Positions 31,390 to 34,518 of a DNA stretch of 34,518 nt are shown here, in pieces. The notes beneath the pieces are model-generated. The model had not been told where the DNA came from. It saw only the letters and a program-made list of their open reading frames with translations, and searched no databases. Within the stretch, counting starts at the first letter, position 1. Every line of letters begins with the position of its first letter. The position numbers and the translations under genes were made by a program. The stretch lies in the NCBI GenBank assembly GCA_964554535.1, contig CAZKPB010000022.1, forward strand, positions 1 through 34,518. Direction: 5' to 3'. The stretch comes from DMER64 sp964554535. Lineage in GTDB: Bacteria; Bacteroidota; Bacteroidia; Bacteroidales; UBA932.

Positions 31390-32580
31390 ATGAATACATT
31401 CTGTATAGCCTTTATCTACATAGCCGCTCCCATAGCCATCATTCTGCTGTACAAGCGGTATAAATTCTTTTCCAAAATAGGAACCGTGCTTATGGCCTAC
31501 GCCGTGGGCATAATAATGTCCGTCACGGGCATTATGGATGTGCCGGATACCCAACAGGGCACCCTGCAAGGCGTTCAGGAATGGCTGATGAACCTTACCG
31601 TGCCCCTGGCCATTCCCCTGATGCTGTTCTCATCGCATTTTGCCCTGTGGTTTGCCACACTCAAAAAGACCGTGGCCGCTCTGTGTTCGGGGCTCATAGC
31701 GGTCACCATTACCGTAACGCTGGCATACATGCTGTTCCGCAACTCGGGTCTGCCGGATGCCTGGAAGACCGCCGGGCTGCTGGTAGCCATGTATACCGGA
31801 GGCACCCTCAACTTTGCCTCGCTCTCGCGTATTCTGGAGGTGGACAACAGCACCTACATTCTGGTACAGACCTTTGATACCTTCCTGGGCTTCCTGCTGC
31901 TGCTCTTTGTGATAGGCGGCGGGTACAGGCTCTTCCGCAAACTGCTGCCGGCAACGGGCAGCGCGTCCGCGGACCGGGATGCGGAAGCCTCGGCCAAAAA
32001 CGGCGGGACGCAAGAGGCTTTTGAGGACTATTCGGGGATGTTTGCCAGGGGGACGTTCGGGAGGCTGTGCGGGGCGCTGGGACTGTCCGTGGCCTGCCTT
32101 GCCGTGGGAGCCGGGGCCGCCCTGTTGCTGACCGGTAGCCTGAGCGAGCTGGTGGTCATCCTCACCATCACCACCCTGGCCATTGCCGCCTCGTTTGTGC
32201 AACGCATCCGCCAGATTCCCAAGACCTTTGAACTGGGCATGTACTTCATACTGCTGTTCAGCGTGGTCATTGCCTCGCAATTTGACATAAGCAGCCTCTT
32301 CAGTCACGAAAGCCTCACCCTGCTGGGAATGATTGGATTTGTGCTGATTACGTCCGTACTCATTCACCTGCTGCTGGCCCGGCTTTTCAAAGTGGAGGGC
32401 GACCTGTTCACCGTATCGCACATCGGCTTGCTCTTCTCGCCGCCTTTCATTCCACCGGTGGTGGCCGCCATGAACAACCGCAAAGTACTGGTGAGCGGCA
32501 TCATCATTGGCCTTATTGGGTACGCCTGCGGCACCTATCTGGGCACCCTGATGGCCGAGTTGTTTCACTGGATTGGATAA
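31390..32580 (+). CDS. DUF819 family membrane protein
   Basis: A 396-aa membrane protein with about ten helices, matching DUF819 (YjcL-like), a family thought to contain transporters but without a known substrate. The glycine-rich motif MYTGGTLNFASLSRIL near residue 135-150 corresponds to the family GGTxN signature, and VSHIGLLFSPPFIPPVVAAM in the C-terminal half is likewise conserved. A charged cytoplasmic loop (about residues 195-220) splits two halves that look like an internal repeat. It begins a three-gene plus-strand operon with only 3 bp before the next gene. Confidence 0.82.
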   Translation: MNTFCIAFIYIAAPIAIILLYKRYKFFSKIGTVLMAYAVGIIMSVTGIMDVPDTQQGTLQGVQEWLMNLTVPLAIPLMLFSSHFALWFATLKKTVAALCSGLIAVTITVTLAYMLFRNSGLPDAWKTAGLLVAMYTGGTLNFASLSRILEVDNSTYILVQTFDTFLGFLLLLFVIGGGYRLFRKLLPATGSASADRDAEASAKNGGTQEAFEDYSGMFARGTFGRLCGALGLSVACLAVGAGAALLLTGSLSELVVILTITTLAIAASFVQRIRQIPKTFELGMYFILLFSVVIASQFDISSLFSHESLTLLGMIGFVLITSVLIHLLLARLFKVEGDLFTVSHIGLLFSPPFIPPVVAAMNNRKVLVSGIIIGLIGYACGTYLGTLMAELFHWIG

Positions 32581-32583
32581 GCT

Positions 32584-33228
32584 ATGCGTGTTAAAATCTG
32601 CTGTATAAGTTCTGTGGAGGAAGCCGCTCTGGCCGTCGGTTGCGGGGCCCACGCCCTGGGACTGGTGGGGCATATGCCCAGCGGACCCGGAGTCATTGAA
32701 GACGGGCTTATACGGGAGATTGCAAGGAGCGTGCCTCCGGGAGTCAATACGTTCCTGCTCACCTGCCATACCTCGGCCAAAGAGATTGTGGCGCATTACC
32801 GCAGGACGTACACGCAAGTGATCCAAATGGTGGATTACGTGCATCCTTCACAATACCAGCTCATCAGGCAGGAACTACCGCACGTGAAACTGGTGCAGGT
32901 GATACACGTCATGGACCAAGCCTCCGTGGCCGAGGCCCTGGACGCCTCGCGCTACGCCGACGCCCTGCTGCTGGACAGCGGCAACCCCACCCTGGCCGTC
33001 AAGGAATTGGGCGGTACGGGACGCACCCACAACTGGGAACTGAGCCGCCAGATCGGCCGACAATGCGGAGTTCCCGTGTTTCTGGCGGGAGGACTGAACC
33101 CGGCCAATATTTCCCGGGCCGTTGAATCCGTAAACCCCTTTGGGGTGGATATTTGCAGCGGCGTACGTACCGACGGTAAACTGGACGCGGAAAAGCTGCG
33201 TGCGTTGTTTGCCGCATTGTCCCTGTAA
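32584..33228 (+). CDS. trpF: TrpF-like phosphoribosylanthranilate isomerase
   Basis: A 214-aa beta/alpha-barrel protein matching TrpF. The catalytic pair appears kept: C6 in VKICCIS and D131 in LLLDSG. GGTGRTHNW, FLAGGLNPANI and PFGVDICSGV match the phosphate-binding end. Two stretches differ: the usual GFVFYPKSPR is LVGHMPSGPG, and VQLHG is MVDYVHP. No other tryptophan gene is near. It may therefore be a true isomerase encoded apart from the trp operon, or a TrpF-fold enzyme with a changed substrate. It sits 3 bp after DUF819 and 11 bp before the glycosyltransferase. Confidence 0.75.
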   Translation: MRVKICCISSVEEAALAVGCGAHALGLVGHMPSGPGVIEDGLIREIARSVPPGVNTFLLTCHTSAKEIVAHYRRTYTQVIQMVDYVHPSQYQLIRQELPHVKLVQVIHVMDQASVAEALDASRYADALLLDSGNPTLAVKELGGTGRTHNWELSRQIGRQCGVPVFLAGGLNPANISRAVESVNPFGVDICSGVRTDGKLDAEKLRALFAALSL

Positions 33229-33239
33229 AAACAATTCTT

Positions 33240-34361
33240 ATGAAAATACTCATTTTGTCGTGCGTAATGGGCGAAGGCCACAACTCGGCGGCTAAAGCCC
33301 TTCTGGAATACTTCACGCTGCAACACGTGGAATGTGAAATGCTGGACACCCTGTCTCTGGTAAGCCAACAGGTATCGCAGACGGCGGCCGACCTCTACGT
33401 GTTCACCACCAAGTCATCACTCTTTGAGATGCTGTACAAGGCCGGTTCACTGATTACCAACCCCAAGGTAAAATCCCCGGTCTATATGGGCAACAAACTG
33501 TACTGTGAAAAGTTGCACCGATACATCATGGACAACCACTTTGACACCATCATCTGCACCCACCTTTTCCCTGCCGAGGCCCTCACCGCCCTGCGCCGCG
33601 CCAAGGAACCGCCCCGGAAGACCCTCTTTGTGATGACCGACTACACCTGCATCCCCTTTGTGGAAGAAACACAGTTGGACGCCTACATAGTCCCCCACGA
33701 ACACCTGATAGAAGAATGTGTAAGCCGAGGCCTTCCACGCACCAAACTTTACCCCTACGGCATTCCGGTACGCCAAGCCTTCTACTCCAAACAGTCGCGT
33801 GACACCGCACGCACCGAATGCCGCCAACTGTTTGGAGACCACCTGGACCCTTCCCAGCCTTGGATGCTGGTAATGTCCGGCAGCATGGGCTTTGGAAACA
33901 TTCAAGCCCTGGTGAAAGAACTACTGAACTCCTGTAAAGAAAATATCCGCCTGTTCCTGGTCTGCGGCAACAACGAAAATCTCAGAGAAACCCTCACCGA
34001 CGAATTCGGTTCCAACCCGCAACTAAGCATACTGGGATTCACCGACCGGATCTCCACCCTCATGGACGCCTGCGACGTCTTGTTCACCAAACCCGGCGGC
34101 TTGTCAAGCACCGAGGCCGCCGCCAAAAACATCCCCATGATCCACACGGCCCCCATCCCCGGCTGCGAAACCCAGAACGCCCACTTCTTCCTGTACCACA
34201 ACATGGCCTACAGCAGCACCGACGTCAAGGAACAAGTGCGCCGAGCCCTGCTCCTGTGCCACAACCCCGCCTACCGCGGTGCCATGCAACTTTCCCAGCA
34301 TGCCAATATCAATTACAATTGCTGCAGGGATATTCTGGAGCTGGCACGGAAGGAAGGGTAG
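33240..34361 (+). CDS. UgtP/MGDG synthase-like glycosyltransferase (GT28)
   Basis: A 373-aa GT-B fold enzyme of the monogalactosyl/glucosyl-diacylglycerol synthase group, related to MurG. The acceptor-domain motif GEGHNSAAKAL is at residues 11-21. LFVMTDYTCIPF and the UDP-sugar motif KPGGLSSTEAAAKNIPMI in the C-terminal domain are typical. Such enzymes transfer hexose from UDP-sugar to diacylglycerol at the inner membrane face, or make related glycolipids. There is no transmembrane helix. It ends the DUF819-trpF-GT operon. No terminator is seen before the repeats at 34380. Confidence 0.85.
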   Translation: MKILILSCVMGEGHNSAAKALLEYFTLQHVECEMLDTLSLVSQQVSQTAADLYVFTTKSSLFEMLYKAGSLITNPKVKSPVYMGNKLYCEKLHRYIMDNHFDTIICTHLFPAEALTALRRAKEPPRKTLFVMTDYTCIPFVEETQLDAYIVPHEHLIEECVSRGLPRTKLYPYGIPVRQAFYSKQSRDTARTECRQLFGDHLDPSQPWMLVMSGSMGFGNIQALVKELLNSCKENIRLFLVCGNNENLRETLTDEFGSNPQLSILGFTDRISTLMDACDVLFTKPGGLSSTEAAAKNIPMIHTAPIPGCETQNAHFFLYHNMAYSSTDVKEQVRRALLLCHNPAYRGAMQLSQHANINYNCCRDILELARKEG

Positions 34362-34379
34362 AAACGGGGGGAGATTCAT

Positions 34380-34518
34380 CCAAATAGATTTTCCGGGCAA
34401 CTGACTATTGACGATGACCGGTGACGTTAATCGCAATTTTCGTAGATAGTCGGCCACTTCTATGGCCCACAGTGTACGTTTTTAGCGATAAACGTAGATA
34501 GTCGGAATTACCATAAAC
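34380..34518 (-). repeat. Inverted copy of the 52-bp array end
   Basis: Read on the minus strand, this matches 1242-1381. It has GTTTATGGTAATTCC, then a 52-bp unit starting at 34503, then the distinctive 49-bp terminal unit starting at 34451, then CCGGAAAAT...TTTGG. By hand alignment, 105 of 116 bases over the two units and their lead-in are identical. The unit lengths (52, 49) are exactly those of the left array. It runs off the window end, so more units probably follow. It lies 18 bp past the glycosyltransferase stop. Confidence 0.8.

Noticed and set aside
31630..32844. 404-codon minus-strand frame opposite DUF819 and trpF
   Set aside because: The translation is rich in Gln, Gly and His, spans two real genes, and is a GC-bias shadow.

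Overview
The window looks like a piece of an anaerobic Bacteroidales (Bacteroidota) chromosome, possibly a complete short contig. The evidence is the family content (porin O/P, TonB receptor, DUF2147, Bacteroidota-type S1, mnmA, YeiH), many TAnnTTTG -7 promoter boxes, almost no Shine-Dalgarno sites, and oxygen-sensitive enzymes (a glycyl radical dehydratase with its activase, and a TM1266-type 'iron-only hydrogenase system regulator'). I cannot place it below the order. No tRNA, rRNA, transposase or CRISPR array was seen.

Layout. 1-1553 is gene-free and packed with several repeat families: 74-bp-spaced hairpins, a long-stem hairpin present twice, four REP-like hairpins in two pairs, and a 52-bp-period tandem array. 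The last two 52-bp units recur inverted at the far right end (34380-34518), so both window edges lie in or beside dispersed repeats. 1554-3923 (minus): YeiH-type exporter and a porin. 4006-9424 (minus): a tight seven-gene operon in the order glucosaminidase, mltG, rsmI-like, folB, mtaB, chrA, chrA. 9481-12546 (plus): cytidine deaminase, SRP RNA, then mnmA overlapping by one base a Card1-like CARF nuclease. 12543-17417: a divergent transport locus (TM1266 protein and TonB receptor on minus; lipoprotein binding protein, permease and ATPase on plus). 17421-21722 (minus): S1, RNase Z and a CtpA-type protease. 21857-29166: a POT peptide transporter and X-Pro aminopeptidase (plus), converging on corA, a hydroxyproline-dehydratase-type glycyl radical enzyme and its activase (minus). 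29449-34361: an unknown lipoprotein, ybaK, DUF2147, a small lipoprotein, DUF819, a TrpF-like protein and a UgtP/MGDG-synthase-like glycosyltransferase.

How they fit together. The clearest functional story is peptide use. The POT transporter brings in small peptides, aminopeptidase P cuts before proline or hydroxyproline, and the HypD-type enzyme could dehydrate free 4-hydroxyproline. The 12.5-17.4 kb locus reads as a complete outer-to-inner-membrane import path with a regulator usually linked to [FeFe]-hydrogenase. The most unusual pairing is the tRNA 2-thiouridylase gene coupled to a CARF/PD-(D/E)xK nuclease with no CRISPR genes in view. Genes are very densely packed: convergent pairs meet with 1-6 bp between or overlapping, and only one clear intrinsic terminator was found.
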